Origin: Novosphingobium sp. CF614
GTDB lineage: Bacteria; Pseudomonadota; Alphaproteobacteria; Sphingomonadales; Sphingomonadaceae
DNA: 64,000 nucleotides
Direction of reading: 5' to 3'
Assembly (NCBI RefSeq): GCF_900113255.1
Contig: NZ_FOOR01000015.1
Span: 1 to 64,000, forward strand
Shown: positions 16,522 through 26,371 of the stretch, in pieces
Layout: each line of letters begins with the position of its first letter
Numbering within the stretch: position 1 is the first letter of the stretch
Program-made: the position numbers and the translations under genes
The notes under the pieces: generated by a model
Databases searched by the model: none
Told to the model about the DNA's origin: nothing
Seen by the model: only the letters and a program-made list of their open reading frames with translations

Positions 16522-18768
16522 GTGTCTCGCCATCGTACAAAGAACGCGATCCGCAAATCGCCGGTGGCGAGCTTCACGGCGCCCATCGTATTGGCTGCTC
16601 TCAGCATCGCGGCATTGATCGTCGCGATGCTCCTGTGGTCGGGGCGAGAGGTCGATCGCATGGCCCACCAGCGTGACCGCTCGATCGTGACGCTGGTGCT
16701 CGAACAGAGCATGGAGCGCATCGCCCATGCCCAGGAATCCACGACGATATGGGACACCGCCGTGATCGAGGCGCACAAACGTCCGCTCGACATGGCATGG
16801 ATGGACCGCAACCTGGGCATCTGGTTCAACGAATACGCGGGCTTCGATGAAGTCTATGTCCTCACCTCCACCGGCCAGCCGATCTACGCCATGCGCGGCG
16901 GCAAGCGGGTCATTCCGGAAAACTACATCGCCGTGGAGGACGTGGCGGGACCGATGGTGACCAGGCTGCGCCACACCAACGTCATTCCCAAGACGATCGA
17001 CGGAGATATCGCCATGCTGTCTCCGGGGCAGGCCGATTTCGCCATAGTGCGTGGCCGCCCGGCAATCATCAGCGCCAAGCCGATCCTTTCGGACAGCGGG
17101 AACATCAAGGAAAAGCCCGAAGACCAAGCCGTCCACCTCGGCATCGTCTTCCTGGACCAGGACTTCTTCGCACGGATCGGCAGTCAATATGGCCTTGCCG
17201 ACGCACGCTACCAGATCGCGGACGGCGCGGACGGCGGCGAATCGTCGGTCGCGTTGCTCGATCACCGCCGGCACGTCATCGGCTACCTGGTATGGAGGCC
17301 CTTCGCGCCCGGCCAACAGGTAACGATCATGATGGCGCCGGTGCTGGCCCTGGTCATCCTGCTTTCGATCGGGGTGATCTGCATGCTGGCCAACCGGCTC
17401 GCCAGCCGCACCATCGATCTCGACGAAAGCCGTCTCCAGGCCCAGCATCAGGCGATGCACGATGGCCTGACCGGGCTGGCGAACCGTGCCATGTTCGAAC
17501 AGCGGTTCGACGAAGCGTTGGGCCGCTCGCGCCGACACAACACGCCGCTGGCCCTGCTTTTCATCGATCTCGACCGCTTCAAGAAGGTCAACGATACGCT
17601 GGGCCATCCCGCCGGCGATCTGCTGATCGAGCAAGTCGCGCGCCGCCTCGTCGCCGAAGTGCGCGGCTATGACGTTGTCGCCCGGCTGGGAGGCGACGAA
17701 TTCGCGGTCCTGATCGGCGAGCCGGACCAGGTCGCGATCGACGGCGTCTGTTCCCGCATCGTCTCGCAGCTGGGACTGCCTTTCAGCGTCTCGGGCGCGC
17801 AGACCTACATCGGCGCCAGCATCGGCGTCGCGATCGCCCCCGATCACGGGTTCGACCGCACGGAACTGACCCGCAAGGCGGACATCGCGCTCTACCGCGC
17901 CAAGGCGGAAGGGCGCAGCCGCTACGTCTTGTTCGATCCCGAGATGGACGAAGACGTGCGTGCGCGCGAAGCGATGGATCGCGAACTGCGCAAGGCGATG
18001 GCCGACTGCGACAGCCAGTTGAGGATCCACTACCAACCGGTCTTCTCGGCACGGACGGGAGCCATCACCGGTGTCGAAGCGCTGCTGCGCTGGCAGCACC
18101 CCATAAACGGTCTCGTCACGCCGGACGCCTTCATCCGGGCAGCCGAAGAAACCGGGCTGATCGAGGTGCTGGGGCAATGGGTGCTGCGCCGCGCGGTGGA
18201 GGATGCCAAGGCCTGGCCGGGCCTTCGCGTCGCGGTCAACGCCTCGCCGATCCAGGTCCGCAGCCGCAAGTTCGTCGATTGCGTCACCAGCGCGCTTGCC
18301 GAAAGCGGCCTGGAAGCGGAACGGCTCGAAATCGAAATCACCGAGACCGCGTTGATGGCGGCCTCCAGCGAAGTCACCACGGCGCTGCGCGACTTGCGCA
18401 AGCTGGGCATCACTTGTGCTCTCGACGATTTCGGGACCGGCTATTCCTCGCTCAGCCACATCCGTGACATCGCGGTCGACCGCATCAAGATCGACCGGTC
18501 GTTCGTCCACGCGGTGAATACCGTGCCAGGGGCGGCGCTGGTGGAGGCGATCGTCAGTCTCGCGAGCGCCAATGGCCTGCAATTGACCGCCGAGGGCGTC
18601 GAGACGGACGAACAGTACGCTTTCCTGCGGCGGGTGGGTTGCCACGAAATTCAGGGCTACCTGCTCGCCCGTCCGATGCCGGCCGAGCAAGTCACGGCGT
18701 TGCTGCAAGATTTCCAACCCACGCCGCGGCTGCCTTCCGGAGGCAGCCCGCCGATGATGATCGCTTAG
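16522..18768 (+). CDS. CHASE4-like sensor GGDEF-EAL bifunctional cyclic-di-GMP enzyme
   Basis: A 748-aa inner-membrane protein. A first transmembrane helix (IVLAALSIAALIVAMLLW) is followed by a periplasmic domain with the CHASE4-like pattern ESTTIWDTAVIEAHKRPLD and WFNEYAGFDEVYVL. A second helix (APVLALVILLSIGVICMLA) leads to GGDEF and EAL domains. The GGDEF site ARLGGDEFAVL is intact with an RxxD inhibition site (RGYD). The EAL domain keeps EALLRWQHP, ESG-type NASPIQVRS, IEITETAL, DDFGTGYSSLSHI, KIDRSF and AEGVETDEQ, so both activities look possible. GTG 16522 is the start that keeps the first helix close to the N-terminus. A strong hairpin follows the stop. Confidence 0.92.
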   Translation: MSRHRTKNAIRKSPVASFTAPIVLAALSIAALIVAMLLWSGREVDRMAHQRDRSIVTLVLEQSMERIAHAQESTTIWDTAVIEAHKRPLDMAWMDRNLGIWFNEYAGFDEVYVLTSTGQPIYAMRGGKRVIPENYIAVEDVAGPMVTRLRHTNVIPKTIDGDIAMLSPGQADFAIVRGRPAIISAKPILSDSGNIKEKPEDQAVHLGIVFLDQDFFARIGSQYGLADARYQIADGADGGESSVALLDHRRHVIGYLVWRPFAPGQQVTIMMAPVLALVILLSIGVICMLANRLASRTIDLDESRLQAQHQAMHDGLTGLANRAMFEQRFDEALGRSRRHNTPLALLFIDLDRFKKVNDTLGHPAGDLLIEQVARRLVAEVRGYDVVARLGGDEFAVLIGEPDQVAIDGVCSRIVSQLGLPFSVSGAQTYIGASIGVAIAPDHGFDRTELTRKADIALYRAKAEGRSRYVLFDPEMDEDVRAREAMDRELRKAMADCDSQLRIHYQPVFSARTGAITGVEALLRWQHPINGLVTPDAFIRAAEETGLIEVLGQWVLRRAVEDAKAWPGLRVAVNASPIQVRSRKFVDCVTSALAESGLEAERLEIEITETALMAASSEVTTALRDLRKLGITCALDDFGTGYSSLSHIRDIAVDRIKIDRSFVHAVNTVPGAALVEAIVSLASANGLQLTAEGVETDEQYAFLRRVGCHEIQGYLLARPMPAEQVTALLQDFQPTPRLPSGGSPPMMIA

Positions 18769-18771
18769 AAT

Positions 18772-18804
18772 GTGAAGGCGGCTGCTTCCAGCAGCCGCCT
18801 TCAC
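18772..18804 (+). terminator. Strong hairpin terminator after the GGDEF-EAL gene
   Basis: A perfect 15-bp inverted repeat (18772-18786 and 18790-18804, GTGAAGGCGGCTGCT and its complement) surrounds a 3-nt loop, starting four bases after the stop codon. There is no clear T-tract after it, but the stem is very GC-rich and lies between converging genes. Confidence 0.7.
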
Positions 18805-18922
18805 CAGGCTTCGACCAGCGCAGGACGAGCGGGAGGCGCGCGCCTCGCGACGACGAAGAGAGGGAGCCTCGCTGCAAGAGACCTGGTACTGTCCCGCGGA
18901 CGTCTGGTCAGACCTTCCGCAA

Positions 18923-20053
18923 TCAGGCTTCCGCGAGCTGCGCGAAATCGGTCAGTGCCGCATCGCGCAGGCCCCGCCAGACGCGCGCGGCCTGGACAGT
19001 TTCTGGCACATCGTGGACACGCAGGATATGGGCGCCGGCCTCCATCGCCCTGACCGCCAGCGCAATCGAACCGCCCAGCCGCTGATGCGCCTGCGCTTCG
19101 CCGGACAGGGCCCCGATCATGCGCTTGCGGCTGGCCCCCACCAGCAGCGGCTGGCCCAGCGCGTGGAACAGCGGCAGTGCGTTCATCAGCGCCAGGTTCT
19201 CGGAAACCGACTTGCCGAAGCCGATGCCGGGATCGAGCACGACGCGGCCCGGCGCGACACCGGCCGCGATCACCTCGTCGCGCCGCGCGGCCAGCCAGTC
19301 GAACACGTCGAGCACGACGTCGGTATAGTCGCCGTCCGCGTGCAGGTCGTCGGCCCTGCCCGGCGCATGCATCAGCACCACCGGCGCGCCCGAGGATGCC
19401 GCGAGTTCAAGGCTGCGCGGGTCATAGCGCAGCGCGGAAACGTCGTTGATGATGTGCGCGCCGGCCGCCAGGCTCGCTTCCATCACGGCGGGCCGGCGGG
19501 TATCGACGCTGATCGCCGCGCCCATCGCGGCGAGCCGCTCCACCATCGGCACCACGCGCTTGAGTTCATCGCCTTCCCACACCGCGGCGGCGCCGGGACG
19601 AGTCGATTCCCCGCCCACGTCGATGATCGCTGCCCCCGCTTCGAGCATGGCGGAAGCATGATCGCCGGCGATCCGCGGATTGTCGAGGAACTCGCCGCCG
19701 TCGGAAAAGCTGTCCGGCGTCATGTTGAGGATGCCCATGACCTGCGGCTGGTCGAGCCGGATGGTGCGGGTCCCGCCCCCATTCAACGCAAGATGCAGCG
19801 GGGCGTGGACCTTACGCAAGTTCGCCCACTGCGCCTCGCCCGCGGCGCCGAGATCGGCGGGGAGCGCCGCGAGCGCGGCGGGCATCCCGGCTACCGCGAC
19901 GCGCCGCCGCGAAACGACCTTGCCGCCCTCGCGCACGATCAGGGCAAAGCGGCTGGCCCAGACCATCGCGCCGCCCAGCCGCACGGCCTCTCCCTCCTCG
20001 CTCTGCGGACTTTCGGCGAGGGCGATCGGGCGGATGTAGAGCATGCGGGTCAT
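18923..20053 (-). CDS. folP: Dihydropteroate synthase
   Basis: A 376-aa enzyme that joins dihydropterin pyrophosphate with p-aminobenzoate in folate synthesis, the target of sulfonamides. Signatures are clear: VMGILNMTPDSFSDGG, IDVGGESTRPGA, SVDTRRPAVME, INDVSALR, VVLMHAPG, VLDPGIGFGKS, and LVGASRKRMIG. The first about 95 residues are an N-terminal extension not found in the short E. coli enzyme, but I recall similar extensions in alphaproteobacterial FolP. AAGGAC precedes the ATG. It lies downstream of ccrM on the same strand, separated by a 178-bp gap containing an inverted repeat. Confidence 0.94.
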   Translation of the reverse strand: MTRMLYIRPIALAESPQSEEGEAVRLGGAMVWASRFALIVREGGKVVSRRRVAVAGMPAALAALPADLGAAGEAQWANLRKVHAPLHLALNGGGTRTIRLDQPQVMGILNMTPDSFSDGGEFLDNPRIAGDHASAMLEAGAAIIDVGGESTRPGAAAVWEGDELKRVVPMVERLAAMGAAISVDTRRPAVMEASLAAGAHIINDVSALRYDPRSLELAASSGAPVVLMHAPGRADDLHADGDYTDVVLDVFDWLAARRDEVIAAGVAPGRVVLDPGIGFGKSVSENLALMNALPLFHALGQPLLVGASRKRMIGALSGEAQAHQRLGGSIALAVRAMEAGAHILRVHDVPETVQAARVWRGLRDAALTDFAQLAEA

Positions 20054-20078
20054 GAGCTGCGTCCTTAACCCCTTCCCT

Positions 20079-20213
20079 GGTCATCCTGAACCTGTTTCAG
20101 CATCCATGGCGCCGCCAAGTCGGCCACCCGATCGGCAAACGGCAAGTGCAGTGCATCTGCTTACGCTCCTCGTTTGCCTGAGTGATGGATCCTGAAAGAA
20201 GTTCAGGATAACG
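20079..20213. repeat. Inverted-repeat intergenic element (CATCCTGAA type)
   Basis: Two arms in inverted orientation, 20079-20107 (GGTCATCCTGAACC...) and 20185-20213 (...GTTCAGGATAACGG), match apart from about five mismatches and enclose some 77 bp. The arm resembles the widespread intergenic sequence of the type GTCATCCTGAACTTGTTTCAG seen in sphingomonad genomes (recalled). It lies between ccrM and folP and could fold in their transcript. Confidence 0.6.
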
Positions 20214-20231
20214 GCCATTGATGAGAAGCTA

Positions 20232-21590
<1,359 letters not shown>

Positions 21591-21598
21591 GCTGCCGC

Positions 21599-22231
21599 CT
21601 ACAGCAACCGCAGCTGCGCGACCGGAGCGAAGCTGCGGCGGTGATGCCGGCTCGGGCCATGGCGGCGCAACGCTTCGAGGTGTTCGCGCGTGCCGTAGCC
21701 GGCATTGCGTTCCCAGCCATAGTGCGGATGCGCCTGCGCCAGTTCGCGCATCATCCGGTCACGATGCTCCTTCGCCACAATTGAGGCGGCCGAGATGCAG
21801 GGCTCGATCGCATCGCCGCCGACGATCGCCCGGGCATTCCAGCGCCACTCGGCAGTGCGTCCGTGCGGGGTAAGGTTGCCGTCGACCAGCACTTGCGCCG
21901 GCTCCTCTCCGAGCTGGCCGCACAGCGACAGGACCGCGCGGGTCATCGCCAGCATGGTCGCGCCGAAGATGTTGAGGCGGTCTATCTCCTCCACCTCGCA
22001 CACGCCCACCGCCCAGCGGCAGCGCCGCTTGATCGTCGCTTCCAGTTCGGCCCGGCGCGCCTTCGAGAGCTTCTTGGAATCGTCGAGCCCGGAAGGCCGG
22101 GGCTTGCACAGCACCACAGCCCCCGCCACAACCGGCCCGGCGAGGGGCCCACGGCCCGCTTCGTCGACGCCGACGACGAGGCCTTCCACACGCGGGGCAC
22201 CGGACCGGATAACGAGCGTTGAGACCGACAT
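21599..22231 (-). CDS. rnhB: Ribonuclease HII
   Basis: A 210-aa endonuclease that cuts RNA in RNA-DNA hybrids and removes misincorporated ribonucleotides. The active-site motif GVDEAGRGPLAGPVVAGAV is near the N-terminus, followed by DDSKKLSKARR, a second acidic site in VLVDGNLTP, VVGGDAIEPCISAASIVAK-type residues (here IVGGDAIEPCISAASIVAKE), and HYGWERNAGYGT. Full length for the family. ATG 22231 lies back to back with the start of the sugar dehydrogenase gene on the other strand: the two ATGs share two bases. A GTG fourteen codons inside is a less likely start. Confidence 0.94.
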   Translation of the reverse strand: MSVSTLVIRSGAPRVEGLVVGVDEAGRGPLAGPVVAGAVVLCKPRPSGLDDSKKLSKARRAELEATIKRRCRWAVGVCEVEEIDRLNIFGATMLAMTRAVLSLCGQLGEEPAQVLVDGNLTPHGRTAEWRWNARAIVGGDAIEPCISAASIVAKEHRDRMMRELAQAHPHYGWERNAGYGTREHLEALRRHGPSRHHRRSFAPVAQLRLL

Positions 22232-23408
22232 GACCTTGCGATTCTTCCTTCCCTTCGTATCCTCGCTCGCCATCGCGGTCGCAAGCTGCGGCCATGCCGC
22301 ATCGGGGGAAAAGGCCGACGCCGCATCGTCGCCGGACGAACCCTTCAAGGTCGAGCGGGTGGCGGGGTTCGACGAGCCCTGGGCCATGGATTTCGACCAA
22401 GGCACCGGCATCCTGTTCGTCACCGAGAAGAAGGGCAGCATCCGCTATCGCATGCCGGACGGGCGGATCGGCGTGGTAACCGGCGTTCCCAAGGTCGAGT
22501 ATGGCGGCCAGGGCGGACTTGGCGACTTCATCTTCGCGCCGGGGCAGACCGGCGCCACGCTGGACCGCCGCGTGGTCTATCTCAGCTGGGCGGAAGCCGG
22601 CACCAGGGACACGCGCGGCGCGGCGGTCGGCCGGGCGGATCTGGCCTGCCTGGCCCGGACGAGCTGCAAGCTGGAAAACCTCAAGGTCATCTGGCGGCAG
22701 CAGCCCAAAGTCACCGGACGCGGCCACTATGCGCACCGCCTGGCCTTTTCGCCCGACGGCAAGTACCTGTTCGTCAGTTCGGGCGAGCGGCAGAAATTCA
22801 CCCCGGCGCAGGACCTAGGCACCAATCTCGGCAAGATCGTGCGCCTGCTGCCTGACGGCAGACCCGCCCCCGGCAATCCCTATGCCGACAAGCCTTCGCC
22901 CACCAACCAGATCTGGACTTACGGCCACCGCAACGTGCTCGGCCTCGCCTTCGATGCCGAGGGCCGGCTCTGGGGTCTCGAACACGGGCCGGCGGGCGGC
23001 GACGAACTCAACCTCATCGAGCCGGGCAGGAACTATGGCTGGCCGCTGGTCTCGAACGGCGATCATTACGACGGCAGGCCGATCCCGCGCCACGCCGCTC
23101 GCCCGGACCTTGCCGCCCCGGCGATCAGCTGGAATCCGGTAATCGCCCCGGGTGACTTCATCTTCTACAGCGGCGATCGGTTTCCCGCGTGGAAGGGCCA
23201 GGCGCTGATCGCCTCGTTCGCGGTTCCAGGCCTCGTGCGCGTGCGCATCGACGGGGCCAAGGGCGTGGAGGAAGCTCGCTATCCATTCGACAACCGCATC
23301 CGCGAAATCGAGCAGGGCCCGGACGGCACGATCTGGCTGCTGGAAGACGGCGCGGCTCCGCAAAGCGGCCACCTGCTCAGGCTGGTGCCATCGGCACCCG
23401 CGAATTGA
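22230..23408 (+). CDS. PQQ-dependent sugar (aldose/sorbosone) dehydrogenase-like lipoprotein
   Basis: A 392-aa exported protein. The N-terminus FLPFVSSLAIAVASCG has a lipobox (VASC), so it is probably a lipoprotein. The body is the six-bladed GSDH/Asd-type beta-propeller: EPWAMDFDQGTGILFVTEK, YGGQGGLGDFIFAP, GHYAHRLAFSPDGKYLFVS, TNLGKIVRLLPDG, IWTYGHRNVLGLAFDAEG, LEHGPAGGDELNLI, NYGWPLVSNG, and EIEQGPDGTIWLLED. Such enzymes oxidise aldoses in the periplasm using PQQ. Whether this cell makes PQQ is not shown here. The start overlaps the divergent rnhB start by two bases. The next gene, a GNAT, follows after 50 bp. Confidence 0.88.
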   Translation: MTLRFFLPFVSSLAIAVASCGHAASGEKADAASSPDEPFKVERVAGFDEPWAMDFDQGTGILFVTEKKGSIRYRMPDGRIGVVTGVPKVEYGGQGGLGDFIFAPGQTGATLDRRVVYLSWAEAGTRDTRGAAVGRADLACLARTSCKLENLKVIWRQQPKVTGRGHYAHRLAFSPDGKYLFVSSGERQKFTPAQDLGTNLGKIVRLLPDGRPAPGNPYADKPSPTNQIWTYGHRNVLGLAFDAEGRLWGLEHGPAGGDELNLIEPGRNYGWPLVSNGDHYDGRPIPRHAARPDLAAPAISWNPVIAPGDFIFYSGDRFPAWKGQALIASFAVPGLVRVRIDGAKGVEEARYPFDNRIREIEQGPDGTIWLLEDGAAPQSGHLLRLVPSAPAN

Positions 23409-23458
23409 CCCGCGAATTGAATCGACAAAGGAGGGCGCCGCTCCTATCGGCGCGCGCC

Positions 23459-23989
23459 ATGTCCCTTTCATCCCCCGCCTCCGCGACGCTGATCCCGCTC
23501 GACAACGTCGATCCCACCCTGGTGGAGCAGCTGCTCGACCGCGCGTTCGAGCCGGAGCGTCATACCCGCACCGCTTACAAGGTGCGTGAAGGGATGGACT
23601 GGCTACCGGGCCTGAGCTTCGCCGCGCTCGACGCGGACGAGATGCTGGTCGGCACGATCCAGTGCTGGCCGGTGGCGGTGACCGATCCGGCGGGGCGGCC
23701 GCATCCGATGATAATGGTCGGCCCGGTCGCGGTGCTGCCCGACCACCAGGGCCAGGGATACGGCCAGGCGCTGATGTCGGCCAGCATCGCCGGGATCGAT
23801 TCGCGCGCGCCGCTGCCGCAGGTGATGATCGGCGATCCTGAGTACTACGGCCGGTTCTGGGGCTTTTCCAACGAACGTACCGCCGGCTGGGATCTGCCCG
23901 GGCCGTTCGAGCGCCGCCGCCTGCTGGTGCGCTGCGAGAATCCGGCGGTGCTTCCCGAAGCAGGCGTGCTCGGTCCCTGGCAGGGGTAA
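23459..23989 (+). CDS. GNAT-family N-acetyltransferase
   Basis: A 176-aa protein of the GCN5-related acetyltransferase fold. The acetyl-CoA-binding motif A is clear: MVGPVAVLPDHQGQGYGQAL, and the following strand reads QVMIGDPEYYGRFWGFS, as in the putative acetyltransferase group related to YhbS. The substrate cannot be read. ATG 23459 is used; an AAGGAGG lies about 20 nt further upstream than ideal. It follows the sugar dehydrogenase gene and precedes the DUF1285 gene by 59 bp, all on the plus strand. Confidence 0.85.
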   Translation: MSLSSPASATLIPLDNVDPTLVEQLLDRAFEPERHTRTAYKVREGMDWLPGLSFAALDADEMLVGTIQCWPVAVTDPAGRPHPMIMVGPVAVLPDHQGQGYGQALMSASIAGIDSRAPLPQVMIGDPEYYGRFWGFSNERTAGWDLPGPFERRRLLVRCENPAVLPEAGVLGPWQG

Positions 23990-24048
23990 ACCACCCGCCC
24001 GCGCAACTGGAACTTGGCGCGGGCGGCCCTATCTGGCATCGCGAGACG

Positions 24049-24594
24049 ATGCCTTACGAACCGCCCCCCGATCTTGCCGGACTCTCGCTTGCCGAAGTGG
24101 CTGACCTGGTCGCGGCGCGCCGGCTGCCGCCGGTCTCGCAATGGACCCCGCAGGCGACCGGCGACAGCGAGATGTGCATCGCCGCCGATGGGCGCTGGTT
24201 CCATCAGGGCGGCGAGATCCGCCGCCCGGCGATGGTGCGCGCCTTCGCCGCGCTGCTGACGCGCGATCCGGACGGACGACACTGGCTGCTGACGCCCGCG
24301 CAGAAGCTCGCGATCGCGGTAGAGGACGCCGCCTTCATCGCCGTGGATGTCAAGCAGGCCGGGGATTCGCTGGTGTTCCGCCTCAATACCGACGATCTGG
24401 TCATCGCCGGGCCGGATCATCCGATCCGCGCCGCCGGCGATCCCGACACGCCGGCGCTCTACCTGGGGGTGCGCCATGGGACCGAGGCCCGGCTCAACCG
24501 CAGCACCTACGGCCAGCTGGCGGAGATCGCGCTGGAGGGCGGCGATCTTTCGGTAAGCAGCCAGGGCGCGCGCTTTTCGCTCCTGCCGGCATGA
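24049..24594 (+). CDS. DUF1285 domain protein
   Basis: A 181-aa cytoplasmic protein of the DUF1285 family, recognised by CIAADGRWFHQGGEIRRPAM near residue 45, RDPDGRHWLLTPAQKLAIAV, and EDAAFIAVDV, with RHGTEARLNRSTYGQLAEIA towards the C-terminus. I know of no firmly established function. Its stop overlaps the start of the Nudix hydrolase gene (ATGA), so translation is probably coupled. The DUF1285-Nudix-CCA transferase order is, as far as I recall, common in alphaproteobacteria, which hints at a housekeeping or RNA-related role. Confidence 0.85.
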   Translation: MPYEPPPDLAGLSLAEVADLVAARRLPPVSQWTPQATGDSEMCIAADGRWFHQGGEIRRPAMVRAFAALLTRDPDGRHWLLTPAQKLAIAVEDAAFIAVDVKQAGDSLVFRLNTDDLVIAGPDHPIRAAGDPDTPALYLGVRHGTEARLNRSTYGQLAEIALEGGDLSVSSQGARFSLLPA

Positions 24595-25196
24595 GCGCGC
24601 TGTTCGAACACGTCACCCGCCGTTTCGAGAACGGGCACGCCAAGGCGCCGGCCACCTTGTGGACCGACCCGCGCGTCCAGGCGATCGAGACGTTCAAGCC
24701 CGCCGCCGTGCTGATCGCCATCACAGAGCGCGAACGGCCGGGCATGCTGCTGCTGCACCGGCCTTCCACCATGCGCGCGCATCCGGGGCAGATCGCCTTG
24801 CCCGGCGGCCGCGTCGATCCGGGCGAAACCGCCGTGGAAGCGGCACTGCGCGAAGCGAACGAGGAACTCGGCATCCCGCCGGGACAGGTGCGCGTGGTCG
24901 GCGTCAGCGATCGCTACCGCACCGGCAGCGGCTATGACATCACGCCGGTGGTGGCGGTGATCCCGCCGGACCTCAAGATTCGCCCGAACCCCGCCGAAGT
25001 CGCCCAATGGTTCGAAGCGCCGGTCGATTTCGTGCTCGATCCCGCCAACCAGCTGACACGCACCATCGACCATGGGGATCATCAGCACCACGTGGTCGAG
25101 ATCACCTGGTCCGACGGGCGGCAGGACCATGTCATCTGGGGCGTGACCGGGGCGATCCTGCGCAATCTCTCGCACAGGCTGGACTGGCGTGGCTGA
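24591..25196 (+). CDS. CoA pyrophosphatase-type Nudix hydrolase
   Basis: A 201-aa Nudix enzyme. The Nudix box is complete: GGRVDPGETAVEAALREANE followed by ELGI. Just upstream is LLLHRPSTMRAHPGQIALPG, the UPF0035/CoA-diphosphatase signature, so it probably cleaves coenzyme A (or oxidised CoA) to 3',5'-ADP and phosphopantetheine. The start codon overlaps the DUF1285 stop by 4 bp, and its own stop lies 8 bp inside the CCA-transferase gene, making a tightly packed operon. Confidence 0.9.
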   Translation: MSALFEHVTRRFENGHAKAPATLWTDPRVQAIETFKPAAVLIAITERERPGMLLLHRPSTMRAHPGQIALPGGRVDPGETAVEAALREANEELGIPPGQVRVVGVSDRYRTGSGYDITPVVAVIPPDLKIRPNPAEVAQWFEAPVDFVLDPANQLTRTIDHGDHQHHVVEITWSDGRQDHVIWGVTGAILRNLSHRLDWRG

Positions 25197-26361
25197 ACGG
25201 CTCGACGCGCCCTGGATGCACCGCCCGGACATGGCGCGGCTCGTCGGCGCGCTCGGCGCGGGCAATGCCCGCTTCGTGGGCGGCGCGGTGCGCGACACGC
25301 TGCTTGGCCTGCCGGTCAAGGACATCGACATGGCGACGGTGCTGAAGCCCCAGGAGGTGATCGCCCGCCTTGACGCGGCGGGCATCCGCAATGTCCCGAC
25401 GGGCCTCGCCCATGGCACGATCACCGCGGTTCTCCCCGGCGGGCCGGTGGAGATCACCACCTTGCGCCATGACGTCAGCACCGATGGGCGCCGGGCCACG
25501 ATAGCCTTCGCCGACGACTGGCGCGACGACGCGGCGCGGCGGGACTTCACCATCAACGCGCTCTACGCCGATCCCGCCAGCGGCGAGATCTTCGACTGGT
25601 TCGGCGGGCGGGAGGATCTGGAACGCCGCCGCGTCCGCTTCATCGGCGATGCCCGCCAGCGCATCCGCGAGGACCATCTGCGCATCCTGCGCTACTTCCG
25701 GTTCCAGGCCAGATTCGGATCGCAACCCGCTGACGATGAAGCGGAAAACTCCTGCGCCGAGCTTGCGCCGATGCTCAAGGGCCTCTCGCGCGAGCGGATC
25801 GGCATGGAGACGATGAACCTGCTTGGCCTGCCCGACCCCGCCCCCACCGTGCGGCGCATGGCCGAGGTTGGCGTGCTGGCGGTGGTCCTGCCCGAAGCCG
25901 ATCCGGACGCGCTGCCCGCACTGGTCGAGACCGAACGCGTGCAGGGTGTGCCGCCGGACGCCCTGCGCCGGCTCGCCGCCCTGCTCCCCGCGCAAATCTC
26001 GATCGCCGAACAGGTGGCCGCGCGCTTCCGCCTTTCCGCCGCGCAGAAGAAGCGCCTTGCCGCAGCGGCGGCGCGGGACGGGGAACCCGGTGACGCCCGC
26101 GTTCTGGCCTACCGCCTCGGCCGCGACGGCTCGCTCGACCGCTTGCTGCTGGCGGGAGCGGATGTCTCGCCGCTGCACGGTTGGGACATTCCGGCGTTTC
26201 CGCTGAAGGGCGGCCGGATCGTCGCGCGCGGGGTCGGCGCCGGGCCCGAGGTCGCGCGCATCCTGCGCCGTGTCGAGGATCGCTGGGTGGCCGAAGGCTT
26301 CCCCGACCAAAGCCGCGTCGATGCCCTCCTCGACGCGGAACTGGAAGGCCGCATGGCATGA
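25189..26361 (+). CDS. CCA tRNA nucleotidyltransferase / poly(A) polymerase family
   Basis: A 390-aa class II nucleotidyltransferase. The head domain carries RFVGGAVRDTLLGLPVKDID (the GG and DxD motifs; the metal-binding Asp pair is in KDIDMAT). It is followed by PTGLAHGTITAVL, EITTLRHDV, and RRDFTINALYADP, then the neck motif REDHLRILRYFRFQARFG. The encoded tRNA-Lys in this window already has CCA, so its job here is most likely repair of tRNA ends; a poly(A) polymerase role cannot be excluded. The start is GTG 25189, overlapping the Nudix gene by 8 bp. The C-terminal 120 residues are Arg/Ala-rich and poorly conserved. Confidence 0.9.
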   Translation: MAERLDAPWMHRPDMARLVGALGAGNARFVGGAVRDTLLGLPVKDIDMATVLKPQEVIARLDAAGIRNVPTGLAHGTITAVLPGGPVEITTLRHDVSTDGRRATIAFADDWRDDAARRDFTINALYADPASGEIFDWFGGREDLERRRVRFIGDARQRIREDHLRILRYFRFQARFGSQPADDEAENSCAELAPMLKGLSRERIGMETMNLLGLPDPAPTVRRMAEVGVLAVVLPEADPDALPALVETERVQGVPPDALRRLAALLPAQISIAEQVAARFRLSAAQKKRLAAAAARDGEPGDARVLAYRLGRDGSLDRLLLAGADVSPLHGWDIPAFPLKGGRIVARGVGAGPEVARILRRVEDRWVAEGFPDQSRVDALLDAELEGRMA

Positions 26362-26371
26362 GCCGCAGCCC

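Noticed and set aside
16483..18804. A 773-codon open frame antisense to the GGDEF-EAL gene
   Set aside because: The sense strand encodes complete GGDEF and EAL motifs. The antisense translation has no family features.
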